Shown here one piece after another: positions 15,129 to 25,646 of a stretch of DNA of 64,000 nucleotides (the first letter of the stretch is position 1; every line of letters starts with the position of its first letter). The translations under genes and the position numbers were made by a program. The notes under the pieces were generated by a model. That model had not been told where the DNA came from and made no database searches. It saw only the letters and a list, made by a program, of their open reading frames with translations. The DNA comes from Chroococcus sp. FPU101. Lineage in GTDB: Bacteria > Cyanobacteriota > Cyanobacteriia > Cyanobacteriales > Microcystaceae. The DNA is taken from positions 1 to 64,000 of the forward strand of contig NZ_BLJI01000004.1 in the NCBI RefSeq assembly GCF_017312365.1, written 5' to 3'.

Positions 15129-16307
15129 TTAATATTCCCTGCCACGCCAAGAAGTCGGTTTTTGTAGTGTAGATAACACAATTCTAAGAACTGCTAAAGG
15201 ATCGGCTAATGGCGATAACCAAAATAACCACGAACTTGCTTGTTTCGTCTGATCTCGGTAATAAGATGGAGTGATCGCAAATAATAAACCGAACCGAATC
15301 AATAGTAGCAATAGATTTAAGCCTAAAGCAATAATTAGTGTAAGAAAATGATAGCCTTGAAGAAAAAATAGAACTAAAGCGATCGCTAAAAATAGAGGTA
15401 ATCCTTGAGTCAATAACAATAATGCTAGATCACCCGCCATTTGTGCAGAAGTGGCTGCATCTTTAAGATCAAGCGATCGTCCCCATTCTTTCCATGTTTC
15501 CTGTAGTCCTTCATACATTCGCACCCGTAGGACTTTTGCCCCATCCATAAACCCGACTTTGTACCCAGAACACGCAGCATAACGGGCTAATGTCACATCA
15601 TCACAAAACGATTTTGCTGCACATTGATAGCCCCCTAACGCTTCTAAAACCGCTCGACGAATCAGAAAACATTGACCATTGGCCATAACTCTTTCGGGTA
15701 CATGATCTCTAACACCTGCTGAGTCAAAACGATACAGGAGGGTCATTAGTAAAGCAGGTTGTAGCCACCATTCGCCAGGGTATTTAAGGATAAATTGGGG
15801 TGAGAGGGATAACAGATCATAACCTTCTTCTATTGCGGTTTTAACGATACTAGCCACTAAACCCCGTTGCGGTTGGGTATCAGCATCAATTCCTAAGATC
15901 CACTCACTCTGAGGAGAACTCATCAGAAAACCATTATGCAACGCCCAGGGACGACCCACCCAATTAGCGGGTAAAGGATCATCGGTCTTTAGGCGAAAAC
16001 GTGGATCAAGGGCGGCGATATCTTTGACTTTTTCTCTAGTGCCATCGCTGGACTGACTATCGACTACTAATATCTCGCGCACTTCATAACCTTGTTGACT
16101 CAAACCCAATAAGCAGGGATCGATTCGTTCTACTTCATTTAAAGTAGGTACAATTATACTCACTTTTCCTAAAAGATCGCCTGTCGTTTGAAGCGGTAGT
16201 AGGGGAGGACGACGACTCGGCCCTTTAAGCAAGCGAGACAACAAAATGAGAGTAGCGGGAATTTGAAAGAATAAAAGTCCTAGACAAAATACGGCAACAA
16301 AGGTCAT
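15129..16307 (-). CDS. cruG: Family 2 glycosyltransferase, probable carotenoid 2'-O-glycosyltransferase CruG
   Basis: A 392-residue membrane-anchored GT-A enzyme. An N-terminal helix (1-22) leads to the catalytic domain: VSIIVPTLNEVERID near residue 50, then GIDADTQP carrying the metal-binding DxD, and later SFCDDVTLARYA. Two or three C-terminal helices cover about 290-350. The overall layout and the ending (PTSWRGREY) resemble cyanobacterial CruG, which adds the sugar to 2'-hydroxy carotenoids such as myxoxanthophyll. Other membrane GT2 enzymes share this layout, so the substrate is inferred. It lies directly upstream of secA in the reading of the plus strand, but both are on the minus strand, and a GC hairpin separates them. 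Confidence 0.68.
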   Translation of the reverse strand: MTFVAVFCLGLLFFQIPATLILLSRLLKGPSRRPPLLPLQTTGDLLGKVSIIVPTLNEVERIDPCLLGLSQQGYEVREILVVDSQSSDGTREKVKDIAALDPRFRLKTDDPLPANWVGRPWALHNGFLMSSPQSEWILGIDADTQPQRGLVASIVKTAIEEGYDLLSLSPQFILKYPGEWWLQPALLMTLLYRFDSAGVRDHVPERVMANGQCFLIRRAVLEALGGYQCAAKSFCDDVTLARYAACSGYKVGFMDGAKVLRVRMYEGLQETWKEWGRSLDLKDAATSAQMAGDLALLLLTQGLPLFLAIALVLFFLQGYHFLTLIIALGLNLLLLLIRFGLLFAITPSYYRDQTKQASSWLFWLSPLADPLAVLRIVLSTLQKPTSWRGREY

Positions 16308-16346
16308 GGTTATTTTTATTTAAGATACATGAACCTTATTATGTCA

Positions 16347-16368
16347 TTGGGGGCATTTCCACCCCCAA
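16347..16368 (-). terminator. GC-rich hairpin between secA and cruG
   Basis: TTGGGGG (16347-16353) pairs perfectly with CCCCCAA (16362-16368) across an 8-nt loop. It lies just past the secA stop on the minus strand. No T-run follows, so it may be a weak terminator or an mRNA 3'-end stabiliser. Confidence 0.4.
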
Positions 16369-16379
16369 CAACATTTATA

Positions 16380-19196
16380 TTAGACGGTCTGAGGTTGGGC
16401 TTGCTGTTGCATTTGGAATAGAGAATAAACGACATTGCGACGAATATCGATCATCATTTCCAAGAACATTTCATAACCTTCTTGTTTGTATTCAATGAGT
16501 GGATCTTTTTGACCATAACTCCGTAAACCAACAGACTCCCGTAAGGCTTCCATCGCTTGAAGATGTTCGCGCCACCGTGCGTCAATTTGTTGCAAGATAA
16601 AGTATCGTTCAGCATCACGCATCAAACCGGGGCGGGTTTGATCAACTTGCTGTTCTTTAATTTCATAGGCTTTTCTGACTTCTTCATGAAGATAGTTTTT
16701 CATCTCAATAACGGTCATCTCTTCGAGTTCTTTGGGATCAAAATCAGGAAGCAGATAGACAAATTCTTTGGATTTTTTGATTAGACCTTCGAGGTTCCAT
16801 TCTTCGGCGGGTAGTTCTGGATCGACGTAATAATCTATAATCTCATCCATCGTTTTTTCGGCATATTGTAGAACCTGTTCTCTAAGATCAAGTCCTTCTA
16901 AGACGCGACGACGTTCGGCATAGATGGCACGACGTTGATTATTCATCACTTCGTCATACTCAAATACCTGTTTTCTGGAATCATAATAAAAGGTTTCGAC
17001 TTTCTTTTGTGCGCCTTCTAGAGAACGGGTTAACATTCCAGACTCAATGGGCATATCTTCCTCGACGCGGAAAGCATTCATCAATCCCTCAACGCGATCG
17101 CCACCAAAGATCCGCAATAGGTTATCTTGTAGACTGAGGAAAAAGCGGGTAGAACCGGGGTCGCCTTGTCGTCCTGCGCGTCCTCTTAGCTGGTTATCGA
17201 TGCGTCGTGACTCGTGGCGTTCAGTTCCGATGACATGGAGTCCACCTCTGGAGACGACTTCATCATGTTCGGTGGTGGTAAAGTTTTCGTATTCGGAACG
17301 GATGAGTTTATAGACTTTCCGTAGTTCTTGAATTACGGGATCATCAATGGGAGCTTTTTCCGATGCGATCGCTATTTTCTCTTCGACTTCGAGTTCGCTT
17401 ATGCTTTGTTCGCCATATTGGTCAATCGAGTACTGTACCGCATTTTTGAGAGCTTTTTCCGTTTCTTTAGAAAGTTCGGTAGGAAAAATTTCAGGCGAAG
17501 CTTTCCAAGTTTTCTTTTTCTTCTTGCCGTTACTATTGCCAAAACCTTCGGGGCGGTTGCGTCCATTATTTACCGCAGCCACACTGTACATCAGTTCATC
17601 ATCATCGGGTCGAACTAATCTCGGCATTAAATATTCCCGAATTTTCAGACGCGCCATATAGTCGGCGTTTCCACCCAGGATAATATCGGTTCCACGTCCT
17701 GCCATGTTAGTAGCAATGGTTACCGCGCCTTTTCGTCCTGCTTGGGCGACAATTTCTGATTCCCGTTCTACGTTTTCGGGGCGGGCGTTTAAGAGGTTAT
17801 GGGGGATTTTACGTTCAGCGAGTAAAGAGGAAAGTAATTCTGATTTTTCGACGCTGGTGGTACCGACTAGAATGGGACGACCGATGTTATGAAGTTCTTC
17901 GCATTCGTTGGCGATCGCTTTCCACTTGGCGGCCTCATTTTTGTAGACGACATCGGCGAGGTCATCGCGTTTAGAAGTGCGGTTTGTCGGAACGATGGTT
18001 ACTTGTAGGTTATAAACTTTTTCGAGTTCTGTTTCTTCAGTTTTCGCGGTTCCTGTCATCCCTGCGAGTTTGGGATACAGTAAAAAGAAGTTTTGATAAG
18101 TGATCGTGGCAAGGGTTTGAGTTTCTTGTTGAATTTCTACGCCTTCTTTAGCTTCGATGGCTTGGTGAAGTCCATCACTCCAACGTCTGCCTATCATCAC
18201 CCGTCCAGTGAACTCATCGACGATAACAACTTCTCCATTGCGAACGATGTAGTTAACGTCTTTAAGGAATAATTCTTTGGCTTTAACGGCATTTAGAATA
18301 TAATGCGCCCAAGGGTTTTCTTGATCATACAGATCATCAACACCTAGAAGTTGTTCTGCTTTTTTATAGCCTTCATCGGTCATCAAGATGTTTCGGGCTT
18401 TTTCATCAACTTCGTAGTCACCTGGCCCGTCTTCTTCTTGTTGTTTAACTAATTCCCAGGCAATTTGGGCCGCTTCGTAATATTTCTCAATAGGACGGTC
18501 TACCGCACCAGAGATAATTAAGGGGGTTCTTGCTTCGTCAATGAGAATGGAGTCTACTTCGTCAATTACACAATAGTTAAAAGGACGTTGAACGACTTCA
18601 CCCATCGTAGTCGCCATGTTATCCCGCAGATAGTCGAATCCTAATTCGCTGTTGGTGGTATAGGTGATATCACAACCATAGTTTTTTTTGCGTTCTTCAG
18701 GGGACATTCCCTGTTGAATGAGTCCAACACTTAAACCTAAAAAACGGTGAACTTGTCCCATCCATTCCGCGTCTCTACGGGCTAGATAGTCGTTAACGGT
18801 GACGACATGAACGCCTCTACCCGTTACTCCGTTTAGATATGAGGGAAGAGTCGCAACAAGGGTTTTTCCTTCCCCTGTTTTCATTTCGGCAATTTGTCCT
18901 TTATGGAGAACGATCCCGCCTAATAGTTGTACATCAAAGTGGCGCATTCCTAATACTCGAATTCCAGCCTCTCGGACGACGGCAAAGGCTTCGGGTAAAA
19001 TATCATCTAATACGTCTGCTCGTTCTTGATCACTGCGAGTTTTTTCGATAATTTGTCTAAATTCTGCTGTTTTCCGTTTTAAGTCATCATCAGACAGCTT
19101 TTTGATGTCTTCTTCGAGGAGATTGATGTCTGTGACGAGTGGTTGAAATTTTTTAATTTTACGAGCGTTTGGATCTCCCAGTAAGGCTTTAAACAT
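16380..19196 (-). CDS. secA: Preprotein translocase ATPase SecA
   Basis: A 938-residue motor of the Sec export pathway, used at the plasma and thylakoid membranes. NBD1 has Walker A MKTGEGKT (105-112) and the DEAD-like [17 protein letters not shown]. The preprotein-binding domain follows, then NBD2 with [18 protein letters not shown], and the helical scaffold and wing domains with [21 protein letters not shown] Lys-rich insert ([14 protein letters not shown]) in NBD2 adds to the length. The C-terminus (QQQAQPQTV) lacks the zinc-binding CXCX8C(H/C) tail of E. coli SecA, as is usual in cyanobacteria and plastids. Single gene with a spaced upstream region. Confidence 0.98.
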   Translation of the reverse strand: MFKALLGDPNARKIKKFQPLVTDINLLEEDIKKLSDDDLKRKTAEFRQIIEKTRSDQERADVLDDILPEAFAVVREAGIRVLGMRHFDVQLLGGIVLHKGQIAEMKTGEGKTLVATLPSYLNGVTGRGVHVVTVNDYLARRDAEWMGQVHRFLGLSVGLIQQGMSPEERKKNYGCDITYTTNSELGFDYLRDNMATTMGEVVQRPFNYCVIDEVDSILIDEARTPLIISGAVDRPIEKYYEAAQIAWELVKQQEEDGPGDYEVDEKARNILMTDEGYKKAEQLLGVDDLYDQENPWAHYILNAVKAKELFLKDVNYIVRNGEVVIVDEFTGRVMIGRRWSDGLHQAIEAKEGVEIQQETQTLATITYQNFFLLYPKLAGMTGTAKTEETELEKVYNLQVTIVPTNRTSKRDDLADVVYKNEAAKWKAIANECEELHNIGRPILVGTTSVEKSELLSSLLAERKIPHNLLNARPENVERESEIVAQAGRKGAVTIATNMAGRGTDIILGGNADYMARLKIREYLMPRLVRPDDDELMYSVAAVNNGRNRPEGFGNSNGKKKKKTWKASPEIFPTELSKETEKALKNAVQYSIDQYGEQSISELEVEEKIAIASEKAPIDDPVIQELRKVYKLIRSEYENFTTTEHDEVVSRGGLHVIGTERHESRRIDNQLRGRAGRQGDPGSTRFFLSLQDNLLRIFGGDRVEGLMNAFRVEEDMPIESGMLTRSLEGAQKKVETFYYDSRKQVFEYDEVMNNQRRAIYAERRRVLEGLDLREQVLQYAEKTMDEIIDYYVDPELPAEEWNLEGLIKKSKEFVYLLPDFDPKELEEMTVIEMKNYLHEEVRKAYEIKEQQVDQTRPGLMRDAERYFILQQIDARWREHLQAMEALRESVGLRSYGQKDPLIEYKQEGYEMFLEMMIDIRRNVVYSLFQMQQQAQPQTV

Positions 19197-19344
19197 AGCA
19201 GTTTTTTATCTTTTAGGTACGGGTGGCTGGCTTGATTCGGTTTATTGATGTGTTTTTATTAAAAATTCTATCATTTTTCGGTTAATGATTGTATGGTTTT
19301 GGTCTTAGTGAGGGCTGGAAAACCAATACTTTAGTAATTAATGC

Positions 19345-20727
19345 TTAAACTAAACTTTTTGAAAATTGGTTAACAGCTTGTCTAAACTCTTGTAGTTTGT
19401 CTTGATATTGGGGAAGATGGGCTAAATTATTTTCTTCTAATGGATCTTGTTTTAAATTAAAGAGCATCTCGTAATTTTGATTGGGAATGAGATAACTTAA
19501 ATATTTATAGTCTGCGGTGCGAATACCTTCAGTTTTTGGAATTTTAGGAATATTGAGCAGATGTTCATAAAACCAGATATCTCTAAGCGATTCGGTTTTT
19601 TCTTGTATGAGTGGAACAAGGCTTTTTCCTTGCATTGACTCAGAGAGATCAATCCCTGCTAAATTAAGGATAGTTGGGGCGATATCAATATTCAAGGTCA
19701 TGGCTGGAATCAATTGTTTATATGGATTCCCAGGTGAACGAATAATTAAAGGAGTGCGAATTGATTCTTCATAGCCAAACCATTTATCAGATAGTCCTCG
19801 TTCTCCTAGGAAAAAGCCGTTATCTGAGGTAAAAATAATATAAGTTTGATCATAGACATTAAGTTGTTTTAATTTCTCAACGATTTGTCTAACTGAATCA
19901 TCGACACCTGTAATAAGTCGATAGTATTGTTTAATTGACTCTTCAAATTCAGGTTGATTAAATCTACCTTGCCAACGGATTCGACCTTCAGATTCTTGTA
20001 AAAATAACGGAAGATTTTTAAAATTAGCTGCTGTATTAGTTGAAATCTCAGCAATTGTTACATCTTGATAAAGATTAGCAAACTTTGGATCGATTTGAAA
20101 CGGTTCGGGACTATTATCTTGTGCATGAGGTGCTTTATAGCTAAGCGATAAACAAAAGGGTTTTGTACCTGAATATTGATTGAAGTAATCTAAGGCTTGA
20201 TTAGTTAATAATTGGGTTGAGTGGATTTTTTGCCCTGGTTCAAAATAATAACCTTGTCCTTCAAAACCTTTCCAATAATCAAATTCTGTTACAGCTAATT
20301 CTCCACCAAGTCCCCATTTACCAATAAAAGCAGTTTCATAGCCAGCAGAACGCAATAAATAAGGATACGATAAACGAAATTGTTCTGGAGTTAAAGCAGT
20401 ATCAAAATCCCAAATTTTATGTCTTCTTGCATAGTCTCCAGTAAAAATACTAGCGCGACTACTCGGACAAATTGATGTGGTAACAAAATGATTTAAAAAT
20501 AAGGTTCCATCGTAGGCTAAAGCGTCCAGATTTGGCGTTTGAATGACTCGATTTCCCGCTACTCCTAAACAGTCCCATCGCATATCATCTGTTACTAAAA
20601 TCACAAAATTAGGTCGTTTATTATTTTCTGTTGCAGCACTAAAATACTTATTTGTCAAGCTTCCTGCAATTCCTAAAGTAGCCCCAAAAATGGTACCTTG
20701 TACAAACTTTCTTCTAGCGATTTTCAT
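19345..20727 (-). CDS. Tat-exported sulfatase
   Basis: A 460-residue sulfatase-family hydrolase. The N-terminus is a twin-arginine signal (ARRKFVQG, then a hydrophobic stretch to about 30), so the folded enzyme should be exported. The catalytic domain starts RPNFVILVTDDMRWD, with metal-binding Asp residues. Cys87 in CPSSRASIFTG is the position converted to formylglycine. The second position after Cys is Ser rather than the canonical Pro, a variation seen in this family. YIIFTSDNGFFLGERG provides the other metal ligands. It acts on sulfate esters, but the substrate is unknown. A formylglycine-generating enzyme is not seen in the window. Confidence 0.88.
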   Translation of the reverse strand: MKIARRKFVQGTIFGATLGIAGSLTNKYFSAATENNKRPNFVILVTDDMRWDCLGVAGNRVIQTPNLDALAYDGTLFLNHFVTTSICPSSRASIFTGDYARRHKIWDFDTALTPEQFRLSYPYLLRSAGYETAFIGKWGLGGELAVTEFDYWKGFEGQGYYFEPGQKIHSTQLLTNQALDYFNQYSGTKPFCLSLSYKAPHAQDNSPEPFQIDPKFANLYQDVTIAEISTNTAANFKNLPLFLQESEGRIRWQGRFNQPEFEESIKQYYRLITGVDDSVRQIVEKLKQLNVYDQTYIIFTSDNGFFLGERGLSDKWFGYEESIRTPLIIRSPGNPYKQLIPAMTLNIDIAPTILNLAGIDLSESMQGKSLVPLIQEKTESLRDIWFYEHLLNIPKIPKTEGIRTADYKYLSYLIPNQNYEMLFNLKQDPLEENNLAHLPQYQDKLQEFRQAVNQFSKSLV

Positions 20728-20753
20728 ATTTAGCTCCTAATTACTCCAGCCTT

Positions 20754-22067
20754 TTATTTTAAAAAAGAATTGACTAACTTTTGGATTTGTTCTTGACTAA
20801 TTTTTCCTTGTAAATTACGAGGAATCTGTGTGACTTTAATCCAGTGTTTCGGATGTTTGTATTTACTGATTCGATGCTCAAGTTCTATTTTAAGCATTTC
20901 TTCTACTCTATCTGATCTGTTAGAAACATACAAAGCTACAATAATTTGACCCCATTGTAAATCGGAAATACCAATGACTGCCACATCTTGTACAAGTTGA
21001 GTTGATAAAATAGCTTCTTCGACTTCTTTGGGATAAACATTTTCACCCCCAGTAATTATCTTTTGGCTATCTCGTCCTAAAATAAATAAATTATTTTTAT
21101 CATCTAAATATCCCACGTCATCAGTAATAAGCTCTTTTTGCGGATGAAAATTTGGATAATAACCTAAAAACATGGATTTGGATTCAATAATAATATTATC
21201 TTCAGGACTAATTTTCAGATTAGCATGAGGTAATACTTGACCGTTACTGTTGTTTCCTTGTAAAAATTCTTCTGGTTTTAAAGCAACAACTTGTGAGGCT
21301 GTTTCTGTCATGCCATAAGTTAAAGCTAAATTAAATTTTTCTTGTCTAGCTTGTTCTAAAAGTGATCTCCAAGCGGGCGCACCACCCAATAAAATAGTAG
21401 AAAATTCCTTTAACCAATTTGCATAATTTTCTAATAAAAATTGTAGTTGAGTAGGCACAAGTGAAATAAAAAAATCTGGTAGCTCATATTTAGGTAAAAT
21501 ACCTTGCTTAATCTGGCGATAAAAGACAAATAAAAACTGTCCTTCAGTAAACCAAGAACGTAAAAACTGCATTAATCCACTAACATGATAAAGAGGGAGA
21601 ATACAACAAGAATTAACTTGATTAACTGCAAAATATTCCTGAAAACCTCTAACAGAAGCTTCTAGGGTTTCCCATGTGTGAATTACAAATTTAATTTGAC
21701 CTGATGTACCACCAGTCGGAATCATAATCTTATTTAATAAATTAGATTTATCAGCAATATTTTTAGGAATATTTTTCGGAGATACACCAACAACAAGATC
21801 AGGTGATACTAATTGATAGACTTGTTGCCATTCTTGTTCCTTCCAGTCTGGATTACATAAAAATAGAGAACTTTCTGAAGCAACAGCCGCGACAAAAGCA
21901 GTTAAAAAAAGATATGAATTTGATTCGGCTAAAAAAATAGTTGGTTGATGGTATTGATTAAATTGATGATAAAAAATGAGTGTATCTCGATAAAAATCTA
22001 AACTATTCCAATTCACTAACCAGTTAGTTTGACTTTTTTGTTTTAAGACTTCTAAAATTTCTTTCAT
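20754..22067 (-). CDS. menE: 2-succinylbenzoate-CoA ligase
   Basis: A 437-residue adenylate-forming enzyme that activates o-succinylbenzoate with CoA in phylloquinone (or menaquinone) synthesis. Visible motifs are the P-loop MIPTGGTSGQIKFV, LTYGMTETASQV, LFILGRDSQKIITGGENVYPKEVEE, and the C-terminal Lys in PRNLQGKIS. It is somewhat shorter than many family members at the N-terminus. It starts inside the menC stop (4-bp overlap), which fixes its pathway better than sequence alone. In cyanobacteria the product leads to the photosystem I quinone. Confidence 0.93.
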   Translation of the reverse strand: MKEILEVLKQKSQTNWLVNWNSLDFYRDTLIFYHQFNQYHQPTIFLAESNSYLFLTAFVAAVASESSLFLCNPDWKEQEWQQVYQLVSPDLVVGVSPKNIPKNIADKSNLLNKIMIPTGGTSGQIKFVIHTWETLEASVRGFQEYFAVNQVNSCCILPLYHVSGLMQFLRSWFTEGQFLFVFYRQIKQGILPKYELPDFFISLVPTQLQFLLENYANWLKEFSTILLGGAPAWRSLLEQARQEKFNLALTYGMTETASQVVALKPEEFLQGNNSNGQVLPHANLKISPEDNIIIESKSMFLGYYPNFHPQKELITDDVGYLDDKNNLFILGRDSQKIITGGENVYPKEVEEAILSTQLVQDVAVIGISDLQWGQIIVALYVSNRSDRVEEMLKIELEHRISKYKHPKHWIKVTQIPRNLQGKISQEQIQKLVNSFLK

Positions 22068-22990
22068 TCAATAAACCAGTGATTTAAACCAAAACCAACA
22101 GCGCGAGTACAATTCGATAATTCTGCGGCTAATTGTATCGCTTTTTGTCGTCCGATATCCGTTTCAAAAACCGATGAAAAAACAGAATCTACTGAATAGT
22201 CTTTCAAAAACTGACGAAGTTGTAAAATAGAACCAACTATAGCAGGTTTAATCACAAAAATACTACGCCAGCCTTGATGATAACAGTCTTTTAATTGTTG
22301 AATGGTGGCTACCGATTCATCTAAGGCTAAAGGTGTAGAATAAGCTTGACTCAACTGTAACATTGTTTTAAACTGTTCGGGTGGTAAAGGTTGTTCTAAA
22401 AATTCTACTATTTTAGTTTGATCAGTAACAGATAACCAAATTTTAGCCTCATCTAAATTTAATCCACCATTGGCATCTAGACGTAATTTTATATTGCTTG
22501 GTAACGCTTGACATAATTGATTAAAAAGTGGAACTTCTTCAGTAATCGATTTTACTCCGATTTTCCATTTAAAAGTTATATCTGTTTGAACTTCTCTAGC
22601 TTGTTGATAGATTTCGTGCCACTGAGTTAAAGATTTTTCTCCTGTTGGTAGTAAGTAACTATAATGAATGAATTTAGAGAGAGACGGAGGAAATAATAGA
22701 TTTTCCAATGCTGTCTCAAAGCCAAATTGACAAGCGGGTAAATGAGTCGGAATATGATAAATCGTTTCTTGAGTAATGGTTTGTCCCAACTGTTGACAAA
22801 AGTCTAATGCTTGTTGGTGAGATTCTGAACCAAACCAAGATAAGGTAGCTATTTCACCTACCCTTTTTTTTCCTTCATTGTTGGTTAAATTAATAATAAT
22901 TCCTTCTCGAATTTCCCATTTTCCATGATGGGTTAATAAAGGTTGACGGAATTTTTTTTGATAGGGAGAAAAAGTAAATTGATACACCAT
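22064..22990 (-). CDS. menC: o-Succinylbenzoate synthase
   Basis: A 308-residue enolase-superfamily dehydratase making o-succinylbenzoate from SHCHC. The N-terminal capping domain (1-100) has SPYQKKFRQPLLTHHG. The barrel has TFKWKIGV (catalytic Lys), LRLDANGGL (first Mg ligand), EFLEQPLPPE (second) and ALDESVATI (third), then the distal Lys in IFVIKPAIVG. It is coupled to menE by a 4-bp overlap. An ankyrin-repeat gene ends 17 bp... its 3' end lies just beyond the menC start region on the same strand, so these may form a longer transcript. Confidence 0.94.
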   Translation of the reverse strand: MVYQFTFSPYQKKFRQPLLTHHGKWEIREGIIINLTNNEGKKRVGEIATLSWFGSESHQQALDFCQQLGQTITQETIYHIPTHLPACQFGFETALENLLFPPSLSKFIHYSYLLPTGEKSLTQWHEIYQQAREVQTDITFKWKIGVKSITEEVPLFNQLCQALPSNIKLRLDANGGLNLDEAKIWLSVTDQTKIVEFLEQPLPPEQFKTMLQLSQAYSTPLALDESVATIQQLKDCYHQGWRSIFVIKPAIVGSILQLRQFLKDYSVDSVFSSVFETDIGRQKAIQLAAELSNCTRAVGFGLNHWFIE

Positions 22991-23006
22991 CTACCAAACC
23001 CCTATC

Positions 23007-24293
23007 TTATTCTCTTGCCCCTGCTTTTTGGAGTAAACTAACAATCTCATGCTGTTGTTGAAGTTGAGCTAAAATAAGAGCAGTCAAACCACCCGGATTA
23101 CGATCATCTAAACTAATATTGGCGGATTGTAAGAGAAGTTGTACAGCTTCTAGACTACCGCGATAACTTGCCCACATGATAGCGGTTCCTCCATTTTTAT
23201 CTTTTTGGTTGATGTCGGCACCTGCACTTAATAAATATTGAATTAATACCACGTTATTTAATTCGGCTGCTTTCATCAAAACCGTTTTACCATCTAAATA
23301 AAATTGGTTGGGATTAGCCCCACTATCAAGTAAAATTTTGACAATGTTTAAATGTTCTTGAGCAATAGCTAAAGTTAAGGGTGTTTCTCTTTGATTTTCT
23401 ACATTTGGATTGGCTTGATATTTTAAAAGTTCTTTAACAATTTCCTCATAACCTTGTAATGCTGAAATAATCAGAGGTGTATCGCCTAATTGATTGCGTT
23501 GTGTTGCTTTAATACCTGCTTGTAATAAAATTTGAACAATTGCTAAATGTCCTTCGATGGTTGCTAAATGTAATGCAGTTTCTCCCTCATGATTTTGGTG
23601 ATGGATATTCACCCCTGATGCTAATAAAAGTCTGACTGCTTCGGTATGTCCTTCAGTCGCAGCAATCAGTAAAGCGGTGTCCCCTGTTGTTGTAGCATGA
23701 TTAACATCTGAACCTGCTTTGAGTAGAGAAGAAATCAGATCAAAATTTCCTTTTTCGGCAGCTAGGGTTAAAGCCGTTTCATCATCAGGGTAAAGTTGAT
23801 GAATATTGATTCCTGTTTGAATTAATTGAATTGCGATTCCAATATAATTTTGTTGAATTGCTAAACTTAAAGCCGTATCCCCGTCGTTATCTTGTAAATT
23901 AACATCCGCGCCCGCATCAAGGAGGCGTTGTACGATATCTGTATAACCTTTATAGACGGCAATCATTAACGCGGGACTACCGTCACTATTAACTTGATTA
24001 ACATCCGCACCTGCTTGAATTAAAGCGTCTAAAATAGCAAGATGATTTCCAGATGCCGCTAACATTAATGCGCTAACACCTTGGGGTTGTTTTTGGTGGT
24101 TGACATTTGCGCCAGATTGTAGCAGCAATTCGACAATCTTGAGATCACCCCGTTGCACCGCATAGATCAAGGCTGTTGTATGATGAGGATCAGTTGTATT
24201 AACATTAACCCCTTCTTTTAGAATAGTTTCAACCTGTTGAATATTCTCTTTACGAACCGCTTGAATTAAATTAAGTTCTTGTTGCGCCACCAT
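23007..24293 (-). CDS. Ankyrin-repeat protein
   Basis: A 428-residue protein made almost wholly of about twelve 33-residue ankyrin repeats with the usual DGxTALxxAxxxGHxxIVxxLLxAGAxVN pattern. Examples are 'GDTALSLAIQ', 'GETALHLATIEGHLAIVQIL' and 'GGTAIMWASYRGSLEAVQLL'. No signal peptide or membrane helix. The ATG at 24293 is preferred to the GTG four codons upstream. Ankyrin stacks bind other proteins; the partner is unknown. It lies 16 bp upstream of menC on the same strand, so co-transcription is likely, but a link to quinone synthesis is not evident. Confidence 0.88.
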   Translation of the reverse strand: MVAQQELNLIQAVRKENIQQVETILKEGVNVNTTDPHHTTALIYAVQRGDLKIVELLLQSGANVNHQKQPQGVSALMLAASGNHLAILDALIQAGADVNQVNSDGSPALMIAVYKGYTDIVQRLLDAGADVNLQDNDGDTALSLAIQQNYIGIAIQLIQTGINIHQLYPDDETALTLAAEKGNFDLISSLLKAGSDVNHATTTGDTALLIAATEGHTEAVRLLLASGVNIHHQNHEGETALHLATIEGHLAIVQILLQAGIKATQRNQLGDTPLIISALQGYEEIVKELLKYQANPNVENQRETPLTLAIAQEHLNIVKILLDSGANPNQFYLDGKTVLMKAAELNNVVLIQYLLSAGADINQKDKNGGTAIMWASYRGSLEAVQLLLQSANISLDDRNPGGLTALILAQLQQQHEIVSLLQKAGARE

Positions 24294-24407
24294 ATCAACT
24301 ACCACCGAAATGAGTAAGTCACTATCTCCAGATTAGAGGTTTTAGGACACCGATGTTTAAGGAATTTACCTGTGATTGAAATCACAGCTATTTAGGATTA
24401 AAAGACT

Positions 24408-25541
24408 ATGATGGTACTACCTTCACCCATCATAAGGCTTGCAGTCAGCGTGAGAACCATTTCTTCTTTATCCAATTCGACACAAACTCATACAAAAGAT
24501 CCTTGGTTAGCCGTCAATCTGTCGATGTTTTTCCCTGGTTTGGGTCAATTCTATGGAGAAAAATGGCTCAAAGGAATGATTTGGGTGATTAGCCAAATAT
24601 CATGTCTTATTGCTGCAATTTGGTCATTTTTAAGCGCGAATGGCCAAACAACAACAGGATTAATTCTGCTTGGCATCACGATTATTATTTATTTAGCTAA
24701 TATTTTAGATGCTCATCGGACGGTTTATCTCGCTAAAAACGACAAAAGCTTAGAAAAAATTCCAAGAAAACACAAAAATCCTTGGTTTGCTGTTAGTGTC
24801 TCTCGCGTTTTACCTGGTTTGGGTCAATTGTATGGCAATTACTCAATTTTGGGACTGATTTTTTTAACCGCTTCGATTATTTTTCTCAAAATCGATGATC
24901 TTTACCCCAGTTTATTAATTGTATCGCCAACTTTAGCCGCGATCGCAACTTATCACGCCTATCTTGCTTTCCCTAATAAATCTTCATTTCGTTCCCTCGA
25001 ATATCGGTCTATCGTTGCGGTGATGGTGGGAATTATTTTTGCTTGGGGACTGGTTTGGAATTATTTACCCAATTGGGTTGACCAACGTTGGCAACTGTTT
25101 AATATTCCCAGTGAATCGATGCAACCGACTTTACAAATTGGGGATTTTGTGCTAATCGAAAAAACATCTGACTATGAACCGAAACCAGGGGATGTCGTCG
25201 TATTTAGAACCCCTGATATTGTTAAGGAAATCAGTTCAGATGCGGGAGATTATTTTATTAAGCGTATTATTGGTCAACCAAGTGATCAAGTACAAATTAA
25301 GAATGGAATCGTTTCTATTAACAATGCACCCCTGACGGAACCCTACATCGCACAACCACCCGATTATCAATGGGGGCCAGAAATCGTACCCAGTCAGTCC
25401 TATTTTGTTCTAGGCGATAACCGTAATGCAAGTGTCGATTCTCATGTTTGGGGATTTTTACCAAAAGAGCATTTAGTGGGGCGAGCATACAAAATTTCTT
25501 GGCCGTTGGGTCGGGTGCAATCCCTAATTCTCAAGAAATAA
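24408..25541 (+). CDS. lepB: Signal peptidase I with duplicated N-terminal membrane domain
   Basis: A 377-residue protein. The C-terminal half (about 200-377) is signal peptidase I: catalytic Ser237 in IPSESMQPTL, Lys285 in YFIKRIIG, the GDVVVFR strand and the GDNRNASVDSH box. It cleaves signal peptides after Sec or Tat export. The N-terminal 190 residues are unusual and consist of two copies of a membrane unit that each begin with (D/N)PW(L/F)AV...PGLGQ(F/L)YG, at 31-50 and 124-143, followed by hydrophobic helices. Typical SPase I has about 200 residues and one or two helices. The window also encodes SecA and many exported proteins, but not beside it. Confidence 0.92.
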   Translation: MMVLPSPIIRLAVSVRTISSLSNSTQTHTKDPWLAVNLSMFFPGLGQFYGEKWLKGMIWVISQISCLIAAIWSFLSANGQTTTGLILLGITIIIYLANILDAHRTVYLAKNDKSLEKIPRKHKNPWFAVSVSRVLPGLGQLYGNYSILGLIFLTASIIFLKIDDLYPSLLIVSPTLAAIATYHAYLAFPNKSSFRSLEYRSIVAVMVGIIFAWGLVWNYLPNWVDQRWQLFNIPSESMQPTLQIGDFVLIEKTSDYEPKPGDVVVFRTPDIVKEISSDAGDYFIKRIIGQPSDQVQIKNGIVSINNAPLTEPYIAQPPDYQWGPEIVPSQSYFVLGDNRNASVDSHVWGFLPKEHLVGRAYKISWPLGRVQSLILKK

Positions 25542-25646
25542 GATAGAAATATTTACTTACAAAAAAATAGTATATAGTTACTATTAAGTTACAACCATTA
25601 TCTAATCTTTCGATAAAATCTTTTGTCTCATAGGAGTTTAGCAAAA

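Noticed and set aside
23007-24293. Ankyrin repeats as a eukaryotic-type effector
   Set aside because: There is no secretion signal or export system nearby, and such ankyrin proteins are ordinary in cyanobacteria.
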